Position numbers and translations under genes: made by a program. The notes beneath the pieces are model-generated. The model did not search any database. It saw only the letters and a list, made by a program, of their open reading frames with translations, and was not told the origin of the DNA. From positions 10,409,501 through 10,473,500 of the forward strand of contig NZ_CP163518.1 of NCBI RefSeq assembly GCF_041080625.1: a stretch of 64,000 nt of DNA, read 5' to 3'. Positions 18,161 to 27,319 of the stretch are shown one piece after another. How positions within the stretch are numbered: the stretch's first letter is position 1; every line of letters begins with the position of its first letter. Source of the DNA: Streptomyces sp. CG1 (GTDB lineage: Bacteria; Actinomycetota; Actinomycetes; Streptomycetales; Streptomycetaceae).

Positions 18161-18240
18161 ATGCCCAGGAACCGTCCGCGCATTGTGATCATCGGGGCAG
18201 GGTTCGCGGGGTTCAGCACCGCGAACAGGCTGAGCTGGCT
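18161..18240 (+). pseudogene. N-terminal scrap of an NAD(P)/FAD oxidoreductase
   Basis: From an ATG at 18161 the translation MPRNRPRIVIIGAGFAGFST continues to ANRLSWLARG. This is the FAD-binding start of an NDH-2-type dehydrogenase (GxGxxG). After about 27 residues the similarity stops. The remaining 90 per cent of the gene is gone, so it is a remnant left beside the terminator of hsp20. Confidence 0.5.
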
Positions 18241-18303
18241 CGCGCGGGGCGTAGCAGACACTCGATGGGGCAACTCCAACGACGACCCGGCGCTGGACCG
18301 GCG

Positions 18304-18750
18304 TCAGCTGACCTGAACGGTGACCGGCGAGGAGTGGAACGTGCCGGACTTGGTCGCCACCCGCACCTGCTCGGTGCCCTTTTTGGTGAACGTCCGCTTG
18401 ATCGTGTAGGTGCCGTTCTTGTTGACGGCCGCCGTGGTCTTCAGCGTGGTCCACTTGCCGTTGTGCAGGTGCTGGAGCACCAGCGTCGAACCGGCCTTGA
18501 TGCCCTTGACCCGGCCGGTGAACACCACGGCGTTGCCTGCCTTGACGGCTTTGTGGTCGGCCGAGACGGTGATCGAGCCCATGGCGGTCGGCGTCCGCGA
18601 CGGCTTCACAGTCGGCATGCCGGTGATGGAGGGCTTGGGGGGTGGCGTCACGGTCGCGGCGGCGGCTCCGGCTGTACCTGTCGACAGCATGGCGGCGGAC
18701 AGGGCACCGGCGGCGAGCGCACCGGCGCGTCGGCTTCGGGTGGAGCTCAT
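18304..18750 (-). CDS. Secreted protein with Ig-like fold
   Basis: A 148-residue protein with a clear export signal (basic MSSTRSRR, then an Ala-rich hydrophobic stretch ending around TGTAGAAAA). A Pro/Thr-rich linker follows, then one beta-rich domain of about 95 residues: ITVSADHKAVKAGNAVVFTG, LQHLHNGKWTTLKTT and GTYTIKRTFTKKG. The alternating pattern and the NGKW...TLKTT module are typical of the Ig-like repeats in Streptomyces surface proteins. The role is probably extracellular adhesion or matrix, but nothing shows a partner. It stands alone, converging with the hsp20 unit. Confidence 0.85.
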   Translation of the reverse strand: MSSTRSRRAGALAAGALSAAMLSTGTAGAAAATVTPPPKPSITGMPTVKPSRTPTAMGSITVSADHKAVKAGNAVVFTGRVKGIKAGSTLVLQHLHNGKWTTLKTTAAVNKNGTYTIKRTFTKKGTEQVRVATKSGTFHSSPVTVQVS

Positions 18751-19670
18751 TGATGGGTCTCCTGTTTTCGTCGGAGTCCCCCCTGGGAGCGAGACGGCCA
18801 CTCGGGGCGGCTCGCTCGTCCAGGCTGGCCCGAGGACGGCTGAGCAGCATGTCGAATCGGGCACGCGAACCGTTGAAACGTCCATCGATTTCGGCAAAGG
18901 CGCAGGCTGGACAGCGGCTCCCGCCAAGCCCGCTCTACCCGATTCCTTACATTCCCGTCACTGAATCGGCCGAATATCATCACATTAAGTGATCAAGGTG
19001 GGCGGGTGGTCTGGAACCGGATGTCGTCGGGCTCGTACTTCCCACCCCCTGCGTGCAACGGCCATTCCGGGGCTACCCGCGACGGCTCTGCCTGCACCCG
19101 GCCGACCGCACTGCCGTCGGACCCGACCACGGCTGGGTCGCGGCGAACGGGGCGGCGGCCGGGCTCGTGGTCCGGCTGACTTCCGCGAGCCGACCAAGCG
19201 CAACGCAGGGGCCCTGCAGGGCCACCGCCTTCGCAGAGCCGGCCCGGAGCGGTGAGCATGCGAGAGCCGCTCCCCGGAAAGAGGCGCCGGCCTGCGAAGG
19301 GCACTGGGGAAGTGCTACTGCACCATCTGCCCCGTGTTCGAGAGGTGTGCACGACGGCCAGGCGTGCCGCTACGAGGTCTTCAGACACGGGCGGCTGTGA
19401 GCCACCGGCTGTATCTGGCGGCGCCGAGGTGAGGGCCCGGGTCCGGGCGCTGGTCCAGGGCCCTCACGAGGGCTCACGCATCCGCGAAGGAGGAGTGCGG
19501 ATGGTTCATGCGTGATGCCGTATCCAACGACCCCCGGACCCGTCGGTCACGCACCCGGGCAGACGCGCATGAGCAGCCTGGCCTGCGGCCAGTCGGCCGC
19601 GTAATGCATCGAAGCGGTGAGGTGGCTGCCGGAACCCGGCAGCCACCTCACGGGGGACCGCCCCGTCCGG
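18751..19670. other. 920-base gap without a supported gene
   Basis: Several open frames cross this stretch on both strands but none has coding character throughout. One plus-strand frame ends HDGQACRYEVFRHGRL at 19400, which looks protein-like for about 20 residues and may be a gene tail. An AT-rich patch at 18940-18990 (CACATTAAGTGATC) may be a promoter for the secreted Ig-like protein or a decayed element. Confidence 0.35.
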
Positions 19671-19874
19671 TCAGCCGCGGATGATGTTCTGCGCCTGCGG
19701 CCCCTTCTGCCCCTGTCCGATCTCGAAGGTGACGTGCTCGCCTTCCCGCAGCTCGCGGTACCCGCCGCCTTTGATCTCGGAGTAATGCGCGAAGACGTCC
19801 GGACCTCCGTCGTCCTGCGCGATGAAGCCGTATCCCTTCTCTGCGTTGAACCACTTCACGGTGCCGCTGGCCAT
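19671..19874 (-). CDS. Cold-shock domain protein
   Basis: A 67-residue single-domain nucleic acid chaperone: [20 protein letters not shown] holds RNP1 (KGYGFI), DVFAHYSEI is RNP2, and it ends at QAQNIIRG. Such proteins melt RNA structures and are induced by cold or entry into stationary phase. The length matches the family. The RNP2 core has FAHYSEI where FVHFSAI is commoner, a variant seen in Streptomyces. A 140-base leader upstream may hold control elements. Confidence 0.95.
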   Translation of the reverse strand: MASGTVKWFNAEKGYGFIAQDDGGPDVFAHYSEIKGGGYRELREGEHVTFEIGQGQKGPQAQNIIRG

Positions 19875-20019
19875 CAGCCGATCCTTCGTTCATGCCCGGG
19901 AACAGCCCTGCGTCCGGGCAGGCCGCGGCTCCTTGGCAGCAGGAGCCCGCAACCGTTCTACCCCAAGGTTCGCCGTCAGAGCCCGGTGGAAGACGGACGA
20001 AGGCAACAACTTAGAACTC

Positions 20020-20703
20020 CTAACGGAAAGCCCCCGTGTCGCCTTCCGTTCCCTGGTGGCTCGGTCCGGCCGCGTATGCCAAAGGAGGTGCGATTGCCCG
20101 GGCATCCGCTCCCTCGCCGACCCACAGGGCGATGAACAGCGCAGCGGTCGCTTCCAGGAGTCCCGCACGTTCGAGACCGCCGCCGGCCACGGGTTCGCAG
20201 CCCACGTCCCGCACCAACTCGCGTACGCGCGCGAGGGCTGTCTCGTCGTCCCCGCAGACCGGCACGGCCAGTGGTCGCCCGTCGAAGACGGGCGGCCGCA
20301 TGCGCCACACGTCCTCGTGGCAGAGGTTGAAAGCCTTGACCACGTGGGCTCCTGGCGCCGCCGCGGCCAGTTGCTGCGCGGCTGAGGAGCCTCCTTCCGT
20401 CAGCAGCCGGAAGCCCGGCCCGACTGGGTTGGAGCAGTCGATCAGCACCTTGCCCTCCAGAGCCGCGTGCAGGTCCCCAGCCACGTCTACTCCCGCCCCG
20501 AAGGGCAGCGCGGCCAACACCACCTGACCGAACTCGGCCGCCCCGCGCAGACTGCCAGGCTTCACGCTGCCTCCGACGCGCGTCGCGAGCCGCTCCGCCT
20601 TGTGTGCGTCCCGTCCCCCGATGGTCACCTCGTGCCCGGCGCGCACCCAGTGGGTGGCGAGCGCGTCGGCCATGTTGCCAGTTCCCAGTACGCCGATTCT
20701 CAT
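20020..20703 (-). CDS. NADPH-dependent F420 reductase-like NAD(P)-binding protein
   Basis: A 227-residue protein with an N-terminal dinucleotide fold: MRIGVLGTGNMADALATHWV (GxGxM) and VTIGGRDAHKAERLA, where the Arg after strand 2 suggests NADP(H). IDCSNPVGPGF and VVKAFNLCHEDVW are conserved blocks of the F420-dependent NADP reductase/YqgE-like group. It may shuttle hydride between NADPH and F420 or a related small cofactor. It faces an HxlR-family regulator 73 bases away, the usual arrangement for a redox enzyme and its sensor-repressor. The ATG at 20703 has GGGAACG upstream. Confidence 0.87.
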   Translation of the reverse strand: MRIGVLGTGNMADALATHWVRAGHEVTIGGRDAHKAERLATRVGGSVKPGSLRGAAEFGQVVLAALPFGAGVDVAGDLHAALEGKVLIDCSNPVGPGFRLLTEGGSSAAQQLAAAAPGAHVVKAFNLCHEDVWRMRPPVFDGRPLAVPVCGDDETALARVRELVRDVGCEPVAGGGLERAGLLEATAALFIALWVGEGADARAIAPPLAYAAGPSHQGTEGDTGAFR

Positions 20704-20776
20704 CACACGTTCCCTCTCCGTGCCTGCTTCGCCGTTCACACCGACGCTAGAAGGCGGTTCGGGCACCATTTGGTAC

Positions 20777-21157
20777 GTGACGACCGACGCCTTCCTCGCC
20801 GACTGCCGTGCCCGCCTGGCCTTCGACCTGCTCTCCAACACCTGGAACGCCGTGGTGCTCTGGGCGCTGCGCGACGGCCCCAGGCGCCCCGTCGAACTAC
20901 GGGAGCGGATTGGGGGCATCAGCTCCAAGGTCCTCACCGAGACTCTGCGCCGGCTGCAGTTCAACGGACTGGTCGACCGGCTGGCAGACCCCGACGCACC
21001 ATCACGGGTTGAGTACCAGCTCACCGCTCTGGGCCGGACCTTGCTGGCGCCCATCGACGCCGTCGGCTCCTGGGCCTTCGAATACGGCGATGAGGTTATG
21101 GCCGCCCAGGAAGCAGCATGCACTCCTGATCCGCAGTCCCCTCGTCCAACTTGCTAA
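20777..21157 (+). CDS. HxlR-family winged-helix regulator
   Basis: A 126-residue regulator with the HxlR layout: an N-terminal helix with a single Cys (FLADCRARLAFDLL), WNAVVLWALRDGPRRPVELR, then ISSKVLTETLRRLQFNGLVDR as recognition helix and wing, and a final helix starting GRTLLAPIDAVGSWAFEY. The N-terminal Cys is in the place used for sensing reactive aldehydes or oxidants in related proteins. The GTG at 20777 is used; no earlier start fits. Divergent from the F420-reductase-like gene, which is its probable target. Downstream sequence beyond residue 115 is weakly conserved. Confidence 0.88.
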   Translation: MTTDAFLADCRARLAFDLLSNTWNAVVLWALRDGPRRPVELRERIGGISSKVLTETLRRLQFNGLVDRLADPDAPSRVEYQLTALGRTLLAPIDAVGSWAFEYGDEVMAAQEAACTPDPQSPRPTC

Positions 21158-21162
21158 GCGGG

Positions 21163-21335
21163 TCAACAGCGCGAGCACAGACGTCGCCAGCAGATGAGTC
21201 CACATCCCAGGGTGAGGAAGGCTTCGTGGATGTCGTCGCGGATCTCCCAGCGGATCCGCAGGCGGCGGAACCAGTGCAGGTGGGCGAATGCGCGCTCCAC
21301 GACCCAGCGTTGGGTACCCAGACCGGCTGGCGGGC
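21163..21335 (-). mobile_element. IS5-type transposase C-terminal fragment
   Basis: The minus strand encodes TQRWVVERAFAHLHWFRRLR then IRWEIRDDIHEAFLTLGCG and a stop, which is the last 55 residues of an IS5-group transposase including the catalytic Glu in VVER. It abuts the 5' end of an acetyltransferase gene whose own start is missing, so an insertion or deletion at about 21336 cut both. Confidence 0.72.
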
Positions 21336-22117
21336 TGTCCGGTCAGCCGCTGGCCACGCCCGCGATGCTCGCCGAGGCACTGGCCGGCCGCTCGCCCATC
21401 GACGGCGGATGGTGGGCCGAGCTGGAGCCACCGGTCACCGAGGTGATCTGCGGCGAGGCCGGGAAGGTGCTCGGCGTCGTCTCCTACGCCAGGCGCCCCT
21501 CGGACGGGGCCGGATTCATCCTGTGGCTGCACTGCCACGAGGACCAGGCCCTCGCCGAGGCCCTGATCGCCCGCGCGCTGGAGCGGCTCGTGCAGCGCAC
21601 GGTGCACGCCTTCGAGTTCGCTGCTGCCCTGGCCCTCGGGCTGGAGGGCTTGCCGGCGCGCCACCGCCCGGCGACCCGCAAGGCGCTGGAGGCTGCCGGG
21701 TTCACCGGGCGCGACCTGTGGCGCTACATGCGCGCGGCCCTGCCGATCGCCGGGCTGCCGCACGCCCCCCACGTCACCGTCCACGAGTGCGAGGACCCTG
21801 CGGGCAAGCGCCTGGAGGTCCGCGAAGACGGGGAACTCCTCGCGGAGGCCACCATCGGCCGGCCCGTCGCCGGGACCGGCGTGCTGTGGTGGATCGGGGT
21901 CGCCCCACCCGCCCGCGGGCGAGGCCTGGGCCTGGCGCTGCTCGGCTCCGCCCTGGACCTGCTGAAGGGCCCCGGCGCAAGCGAGGCGATCCTGTTCGTC
22001 GACGACGACGCCCCCCGGCGGGATCCGGACCGGGACCGCACCGCCGCCACCGGCATGTACGACCGGGCTGGCTTCACCGAGGTCGACCGCCTGCACTCCT
22101 TCACCCGCCGCCCGTAG
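21336..22117 (+). pseudogene. Double-domain GNAT acetyltransferase, 5' end lost next to IS remnant
   Basis: The protein has two GNAT-like lobes. The N-lobe includes GKVLGVVSYARRP and a long helix, and the C-lobe contains the acetyl-CoA motif GVAPPARGRGLGLALLGSAL and the final MYDRAGFTEVDRLHSF. The C-lobe is complete and likely functional by sequence. Similarity begins only about 20 residues after the junction with the IS5 fragment, and no good start with a ribosome site exists, the first in-frame ATG being at 21365. It could still be expressed from that ATG as a 250-residue protein, hence the uncertainty between gene and ruin. Confidence 0.65.
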
Positions 22118-22468
22118 ACGCCCCCGCAAATCCCGACGTCAGCAGGCGCACAGGTCCCTGACCTGCAAGGATCAGGGCACGATGACGGCCGTCTTTCGCT
22201 CGGCCCCGGCCAGCCACCGCTCCAGTGCCGCGACGACCAGCAGCACCGCCGCCTCGGTCTCGGCCGCCGGGGCGTGACCAAGTGACGACGTCGGGGATCT
22301 CGAGGGTCAAGTCTTCCCTGCGGTGCATCGTGCAGTTGGCCTTGGTGCGTGTTCGTGAAGCCTTGATCGCCCGGAGTCGGGCTTGTCCGATAACGGGTTC
22401 GCTCGTCTGGAGGGTTTGGCATCCTGTGTGTTCCGCCAGACAGCACGGGCTCGGTAGTTGTCTTGGCA
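22118..22468. other. Gap with a transposase-like scrap
   Basis: The minus strand encodes a short stretch MHRREDLTLEIPDVVTWSRP near 22290-22340, ending after a frame change in EAAVLLVVAALERWLAGAER near 22200-22250. A diverged copy of the first part lies at 23010-23075 (HRREILTSKRD). The two look like related element remnants, but I cannot name the family. Confidence 0.35.
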
Positions 22469-22838
22469 TGACGTTCTTCGAGCACATGTCAGTGGCTCGT
22501 CGGGGTGCCGTCGCGCTCGGCACGGGAGTCCTCGTCTTGGGCGGTACCTCGGCGCCGCTGCCTCGCCCGCAGGGACCGGCACGGCCCACACACAGAGGGT
22601 CGCAGCGGCCCAACCGATCACTGTCACCGCCGACGGCCGGTTCGACGCGACCGCGAAGTGTCCCGCAGGCTCCTACGCCACCGGCGGCGGCTTCAAGGTC
22701 ACCAACTGGAGGTCCTCAAACGGCAGCGTGCTCTTCGTCGATGAGAGCCACCCGACCGCCGACGGCACCGGCTGGTACGCCCACAAGGTCGACCTCGCGC
22801 CAGGGATCACCGTCTACGCGGTCTGCACCCCGAGCTGA
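22469..22838 (+). pseudogene. Frameshifted small secreted protein
   Basis: From the ATG at 22469 the translation MTFFEHMSVARRGAVALGTG followed by VLVLGGTSA is a good signal peptide. Around 22550 the frame must shift by one base to continue as TAHTQRVAAAQPITVTADGR, then AKCPAGSYATGGGFKVTN, and FVDESHPTADGTGWYAHKVD, ending at ITVYAVCTPS. The mature part of about 90 residues has two Cys (AKCP and VCTP) that could form a disulfide. The shift lies in a GC-rich stretch, so it may be a sequence error. No family name is recognised. Confidence 0.6.
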
Positions 22839-23264
22839 CACCAGCCCCGTCGCATGCACGGCCTCCGCGTTGCCATTGGCGACGCGGAGGAAGGCGAGGG
22901 GCAGGGGTCGCCAGCCGTCGGCCGGGGCCGGTTTCCTCGGCCAGCTGGGGATGGCGCCTTTCTGGGCCAGGAGCCTGCTCATGAGGGTGATGGCTGCCCA
23001 GGTGATCAGCGTCTCTCTTGGAGGTCAGGATTTCCCGGCGGTGCGCCATGCGGTTGGCCTTGGGATGCGCTGCCAGTCCGGGAAGGTCTCGAGTGCGGTG
23101 GGTGTTCGGGGCCGGCGTTCTGTCGCGGATCGCCGGGCACCGTCACCCGAGGGGGTCACCGCACAGACCAACGGCACGCTCGTCCGGGGCTCATGACATG
23201 TCCGTTAACGGCACGACGGCCTGCGGGCCGGGGCAGGGATGGAAGTCGGCCGACGGATCCCGGC
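22839..23264. other. Gap with an element remnant
   Basis: Minus-strand sequence at 22860-23075 contains protein-like pieces (RPLPLAFLRVANGNAEAVHA and HRREILTSKRDADHLG) in different frames. This suggests a decayed transposase related to the scrap at 22290. Nothing intact is present. Confidence 0.35.
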
Positions 23265-23477
23265 TCACCGTGCGCAGCCGACATCCAGAATCTCGACCAC
23301 ATTGCCGTGGGCCGTGTAAACAAGCCAGCACCACTCGCCGAACGCCGCGGCCAGGTCCGGGGCCTGGGTCGAAGAGTCCTTGCTCACCGCGTCGAGGAGC
23401 ATGGTGATCTCGTCGCGCGCCTCGTCCGGCACGTCGGAGATCATGTCGGCCACCTTTTGGAGCAATACGACTCGCAT
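23265..23477 (-). CDS. Small hypothetical protein, RelE/ParE-like in outline
   Basis: A 70-residue protein reads MRVVLLQKVADMISDVPDEA and then ITMLLDAVSKDSSTQAPDLA, ending in WCWLVYTAHGNVVEILDVG. The order helix-helix-strand-strand and the closing WLVYT...VEILDVG resemble the beta-sheet end of RelE/ParE-type toxins, but no antitoxin gene lies next to it and key residues cannot be judged. GGGGGTGC precedes the ATG. I treat function as unknown. Confidence 0.55.
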   Translation of the reverse strand: MRVVLLQKVADMISDVPDEARDEITMLLDAVSKDSSTQAPDLAAAFGEWCWLVYTAHGNVVEILDVGCAR

Positions 23478-23976
23478 GGCGCACCCCCGCACACGGGTGG
23501 GACCAGCGCAGTCGGCGCAGCAACTCACGCCGCCCCGCTCAATCACTCGGACAGTGCCCTTACTACTAACGTGTGTAGGCCCACTGTCCGCCCCCCACGG
23601 AGGCGCGGGGTCGGCATCGACGTCAGCGGGTGACGGTCCGATCCTGCCCGGCCGGGCACCGTCCTCCTCGGCCGAGGCCGGCTGAGAAGGCTTTCTGCCC
23701 GCTGATACCCCATGGCAGAACCGTCGCCGCAGCACTTCACGCCTACCGATCGCACGAGCCAGTCTGCTGCGCGATCCGGCGAGCCCGCTCGCCCACCGTC
23801 GCCTGCACGGCGCCGCGACACACTCTTCGTTCTCACGCAACGCCGCCGACGCCGCGGCACAGTCTTCGTGTCCACGCCTCCCTGTGCCGGGCGGATCGGC
23901 CGTCGCACGGCAGGAAGGACAGAGCCACACCCCAGAAGGGCCTGCCGTGCGACGGCGCTGCGGCACGCACCGGGTG
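23478..23976. other. Gap with no supported gene
   Basis: Long open frames exist on both strands but look like GC-driven artefacts. No repeats or hairpins of note were seen. Confidence 0.35.
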
Positions 23977-24441
23977 TCAGGACTCGGTGATCTCGATGTG
24001 CCGCGGCTTGGCGGCCTGCGCCTTCGGCACGGTGACGGTCAGCACGCCCTCGTGCAGGCTCGCGTTGACCTCGTCCGCCTTCACATCTGCCGGCAACGGG
24101 GCCTGGTACTCGAACCAGCCGGTGCGGCGGGTGCTGCGACGCAAGACGCCCTCACGCTCCCGCTCCTTGTATTCCCCGGTGATCCGCAGCTCGCGCTCGC
24201 TCATCTCGATGTCGTCCCGCTTGATCCCGGGCAGTTCCGCCTCGATCACGTACGCGTCGTCCGTCTCGCGCATGTCGGCCGCGGGTGACCAGGCCAGCGC
24301 GGTGGGAGCGGTGGCGGGGCCTTCGAGCAGTCGACTCATGCGCTCGAATAGGTCCTCGAACTCGGCGGCGATGGGTTCGCCCCAACCGAAGCCGGGCCTT
24401 TCCAGCAGGCGGCCAGGCCGACGCCGTACAGGCAGCGTCAT
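23977..24441 (-). CDS. Small heat-shock protein Hsp20 (copy 2)
   Basis: A 154-residue relative of copy 1, starting MTLPVRRRPGRLLERPGF. The alpha-crystallin domain runs from RETDDAYVIEAELPGIKRDD through ELRITGEYKEREREG and WFEYQAPLPADVKADEV to GVLTVTVPKAQ, ending with PRHIEI. Compared with copy 1 the segment between KRDD and SEREL is shorter by one or two residues. It functions as an oligomeric holdase. It lies 368 bases from the divergent PP2C regulator gene. No HAIR, CIRCE or SigB promoter was seen upstream, so its control may differ from copies 1 and 3. Confidence 0.94.
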   Translation of the reverse strand: MTLPVRRRPGRLLERPGFGWGEPIAAEFEDLFERMSRLLEGPATAPTALAWSPAADMRETDDAYVIEAELPGIKRDDIEMSERELRITGEYKEREREGVLRRSTRRTGWFEYQAPLPADVKADEVNASLHEGVLTVTVPKAQAAKPRHIEITES

Positions 24442-24809
24442 CGAGATTCACCTCCGGCGAGTGGGCCATTGGGGTCACCTTCGATGGTGCGCGTCCCTGC
24501 CAGGTAGGGCGACTCAACCGCATCAAGCGTCCCGTCCGCTCAGCCTGCGGCCGCCGCGAGCTTCCGCCCACTGAAGCGGACACCTGGCTGAGCCACGGCA
24601 TAGTGGCTGTGTGGGAGCCCACGGACAGGACGATGCTGGCGCCCTCGGCAACCGCCTCGGACCGACACCGACGCACCTGTGACCGTGGAATGCTGAGTCG
24701 GCGATCAGTGTTATGCGCGTTGAAGCGGGCGCTGATATAGCCGAGCGGCCCCCGTCGGCGTCGTGTAGCGCGCGCCCGCCGGAGCGAAGCAAATGCGGGA
24801 CAGAGAACG
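24442..24809. other. Divergent intergenic region
   Basis: This stretch separates hsp20 copy 2 from the PAS-PP2C-ATPase gene. It holds no supported gene and should contain both promoters. I could not pick a convincing -10/-35 pair. Confidence 0.35.
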
Positions 24810-26378
24810 ATGCGTACGTACAGCACTCCGCAAGCCGCCGAAACAGCTGTTGCGGCCGTGGACGCGCGCGGCGTTGTGACCGCGTGGAGTCGTGGTGCCC
24901 GGCTGCTGCTCGGATACCCCCCGGGCGACGTCGTAGGGAGCCCGGCCTCGGCGTTGCTAGCCGTTGATCTTCCCGATGCCGCCAGGCAGAGCGTGGTGCG
25001 GCGGCAGGCATGGATCGGTCGGGTCGTGCTGCGTGACCAGGCAGGTCGCCCGCTGGAGGCTGATCTGTGGGCTTGGCCGCTCATGGACGCCGAGCAGCAC
25101 GTCGAATGGGTCCTCATGGCTGACCTGCCCAGGGCGGACGACGGCGCCGACCTGATCCTGCAGCGCAGCCTGCTCCAGCATCATGGGCCCGCCCAGACGG
25201 CCGTGGAGACGGGGACACGCTACCTGCCGGCTGATCCTCACGCTGGCGTCGGCGGCGACTGGTTCGACGTCATCCCGCTGTCCGGGGCCCGCGTCGCCCT
25301 GGTCGTCGGTGATGTCGTGGGCCACGGCATCCACGCCTCCGCCACCATGGGTCGTCTGCGCACCGCGGTGCGCACCCTCGCCGATGTCGACCTGGCTCCC
25401 GACGAACTGCTGACCCAGCTTGACGACCTTATTCTCGAAGAGATCGAAGAGGGCATCGAGACGGTCGGTGAAGTCGGCGCCACCTGCCTGTACGCCGTCT
25501 ACGACCCGGTCTCCGCGCACTGCACCATGGCCAGCGCCGGCCACCTCGCCCCCGTCCTCGCCACTCCCGACGGCACGGTGCGCTTCCTCACCGTGGCGCC
25601 CGGCCCGCCGCTGGGCGTAGGCGGCCTGCCGTTCGAAGCCACCGACATCCGGCTACCCGAAGGCAGCCTGCTCGTCCTGTACACCAACGGACTGGTCGGG
25701 ACCGCCCGCCGCGACATCGACGCTGCGCAGCGGACACTGCTGGACAGCCTGACACCTCCCGCTCCCACACTGGAGTCAACCTGCGACCGCATCGTCGAGG
25801 CGCTCCTGCCCGACCGGCCGGACGACGACGCCGCCCTGCTCGTCGCACGCACCCACGTCATGGGCACCTCCCACGTGGCCTCATGGAACCTGCCCGCCGA
25901 CCCGGCCGTCGTCGCCACCGCACGCCGACGGGCCGCACGCCAGCTCTCGGCCTGGGGGCTCGAGGACGCCGCCCCCACCACCGAGCTGATCGTCAGCGAA
26001 CTGGTCACCAACGCCATCCGCCACGCCCAGCCCCCGATCCGCTTGCGGCTCATCCACAACACCGCCCTGATCTGCGAGGTCTCCGACGCCAGCAGCACCA
26101 CCCCGCACCTGCGCAGGGCCCGCGCCCTGGACGAGGGCGGCCGCGGCCTCTTCCTGGTGGGCCAGCTCGCCGAACGCTGGGGGACCCGCCACACGCCCAC
26201 CGGAAAGACCATCTGGGCCGAGCAGCCCCCACCTCCTCAAACCCGGTCCCAGCCACGCCACCCTCTCGCACCGCAGGCTCTCCTCCCAGACAGCCGCGCG
26301 ACAGCGGGGAAAAACAACCGGCGAGCGGAACGCCTCACGCCGATCGCCGGTCGCGCTGAGCACGGGGTTCCTGCATGA
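24810..26378 (+). CDS. PAS-PP2C phosphatase with C-terminal anti-sigma-type ATPase domain
   Basis: A 522-residue partner-switching regulator. A PAS domain occupies about residues 8-110 (VAAVDARGVVTAWSRGARLL). A SpoIIE/RsbU-type PP2C phosphatase covers 130-350, with the metal-binding GGDWFDVI, VVGDVVGHG and PDDDAALLV motifs intact. An HATPase domain covers 360-475, with the N-box ELIVSELVTNAIRHA and the G-box DEGGRGLFLVGQLAE. In related proteins the phosphatase acts on STAS antagonists and the ATPase domain binds sigma factors, so one protein can do both. Two STAS genes (34378, and the ruin at 3086) and SigB-type promoters are in this window, making a link to the general stress response plausible. 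The GAF domain often found between PAS and PP2C is missing. Confidence 0.92.
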   Translation: MRTYSTPQAAETAVAAVDARGVVTAWSRGARLLLGYPPGDVVGSPASALLAVDLPDAARQSVVRRQAWIGRVVLRDQAGRPLEADLWAWPLMDAEQHVEWVLMADLPRADDGADLILQRSLLQHHGPAQTAVETGTRYLPADPHAGVGGDWFDVIPLSGARVALVVGDVVGHGIHASATMGRLRTAVRTLADVDLAPDELLTQLDDLILEEIEEGIETVGEVGATCLYAVYDPVSAHCTMASAGHLAPVLATPDGTVRFLTVAPGPPLGVGGLPFEATDIRLPEGSLLVLYTNGLVGTARRDIDAAQRTLLDSLTPPAPTLESTCDRIVEALLPDRPDDDAALLVARTHVMGTSHVASWNLPADPAVVATARRRAARQLSAWGLEDAAPTTELIVSELVTNAIRHAQPPIRLRLIHNTALICEVSDASSTTPHLRRARALDEGGRGLFLVGQLAERWGTRHTPTGKTIWAEQPPPPQTRSQPRHPLAPQALLPDSRATAGKNNRRAERLTPIAGRAEHGVPA

Positions 26379-26721
26379 GGCGTTGGCAGGGCGCCTGTGG
26401 TCTTACGCAACGGACGACCGGGCCCGCGGGAGAGGGGCTCACTGGCCCGACCAGGCCGTCCGAATCGGATGACGACCGTCTTGCCGACTCCCTCTCCCCG
26501 GGCCGGGGACAAGGGCCGCCACCCCGCTCCCTACAAGGCGGCAAGGTCGTCAACCGCGCGCAGCCCTCGCTGGCTTTGAATCGTCGTGGGCGGAATGCGT
26601 GGGTCACAGCCGACCCAGTGGCAGAGAAGGCTCCGCTCATGGAGATAACGGCGTCAGGAACCTTGAGCGCCCGTAAATGAAATGGGATGAGTACCGACTC
26701 AGGTAAAGCCGAATCAGGTTT
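26379..26721. other. Gap upstream of the SPW gene
   Basis: No supported gene is present. The last 100 bases are AT-rich compared with the window, in keeping with a promoter region. Confidence 0.4.
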
Positions 26722-26746
26722 GCTTCCATCGCTAGAACGGGGGTAC
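26722..26746 (+). promoter_or_regulatory. SigB-type promoter for the SPW-repeat gene
   Basis: GCTT at 26722-26725 and GGGTAC at 26741-26746 are 15 bases apart and match GNNT-N14-16-GGGTAY. The start codon is 43 bases further on, with GGAGGGGAGACG as ribosome site. A GTTT at 26718 is 19 bases from the same -10. Confidence 0.65.
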
Positions 26747-26789
26747 ATAAAGAATAGATAAGCCGAATCATGGAGGGGAGACGACAACA

Positions 26790-27236
26790 ATGTCGTATCC
26801 GAAACACTCCAATGACATGACCGCGCATCCCGAGATAGCGGAGATGCGGGAGCGGCTCGAACGGACCGCCTCCACCGGCACGGCGATCGCCCTTGAGGGA
26901 TTGATCGTTCTGGCTGGCGTGTATGCCGCGGTCTCACCGTGGGTCGTCCACTTCGCGGGTCAACCGAACGTCGCCGTCAACAACCTGATCGTCGGGATCA
27001 CCGTCGGCCTGGTCGGTTTCGGTCTGACCCTTGTCCCGGAGCGGATGTTCCGGCTCGCGTGGACACTCGTGCCCCTGGGCGTCTGGCTTCTGATCTCCCC
27101 CTGGGTGGTCACCGCCACACACAGCGCACGGGCCGGCATCGTCTGGAACAACTGCTGCCTCGGCGCTGTCGTCATGGTGCTGGGCCTGGCAGCCATGGGC
27201 CTCACCATCGGCGTCACCCGTCGGGCTCACCAGTGA
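26790..27236 (+). CDS. SPW-repeat membrane protein
   Basis: A 148-residue membrane protein with four predicted helices arranged as two repeats. Each repeat has the diagnostic SPWV (AVSPWVVHF near residue 52 and LISPWVVTA near 102). A hydrophilic N-terminus of about 30 residues, MSYPKHSNDMTAHPEIAEMR, is likely cytosolic. SPW proteins are widespread in actinobacteria and often lie near stress genes, but their function is not known. Here the SigB-type promoter supports a role in stress or osmotic response. The gene is monocistronic. Confidence 0.93.
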   Translation: MSYPKHSNDMTAHPEIAEMRERLERTASTGTAIALEGLIVLAGVYAAVSPWVVHFAGQPNVAVNNLIVGITVGLVGFGLTLVPERMFRLAWTLVPLGVWLLISPWVVTATHSARAGIVWNNCCLGAVVMVLGLAAMGLTIGVTRRAHQ

Positions 27237-27319
27237 ACGCACGGGGCGTGCCGTGCTCCGCTCGCAGGTGCGGCACGCTCCATCCAGCAGCCCGCTGGAC
27301 AGTAGCGTGCTCGCGGGCC

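Noticed and set aside
23265..23477. Toxin-antitoxin pair
   Set aside because: The small protein has a RelE-like outline, but no antitoxin gene is next to it and catalytic residues cannot be judged.
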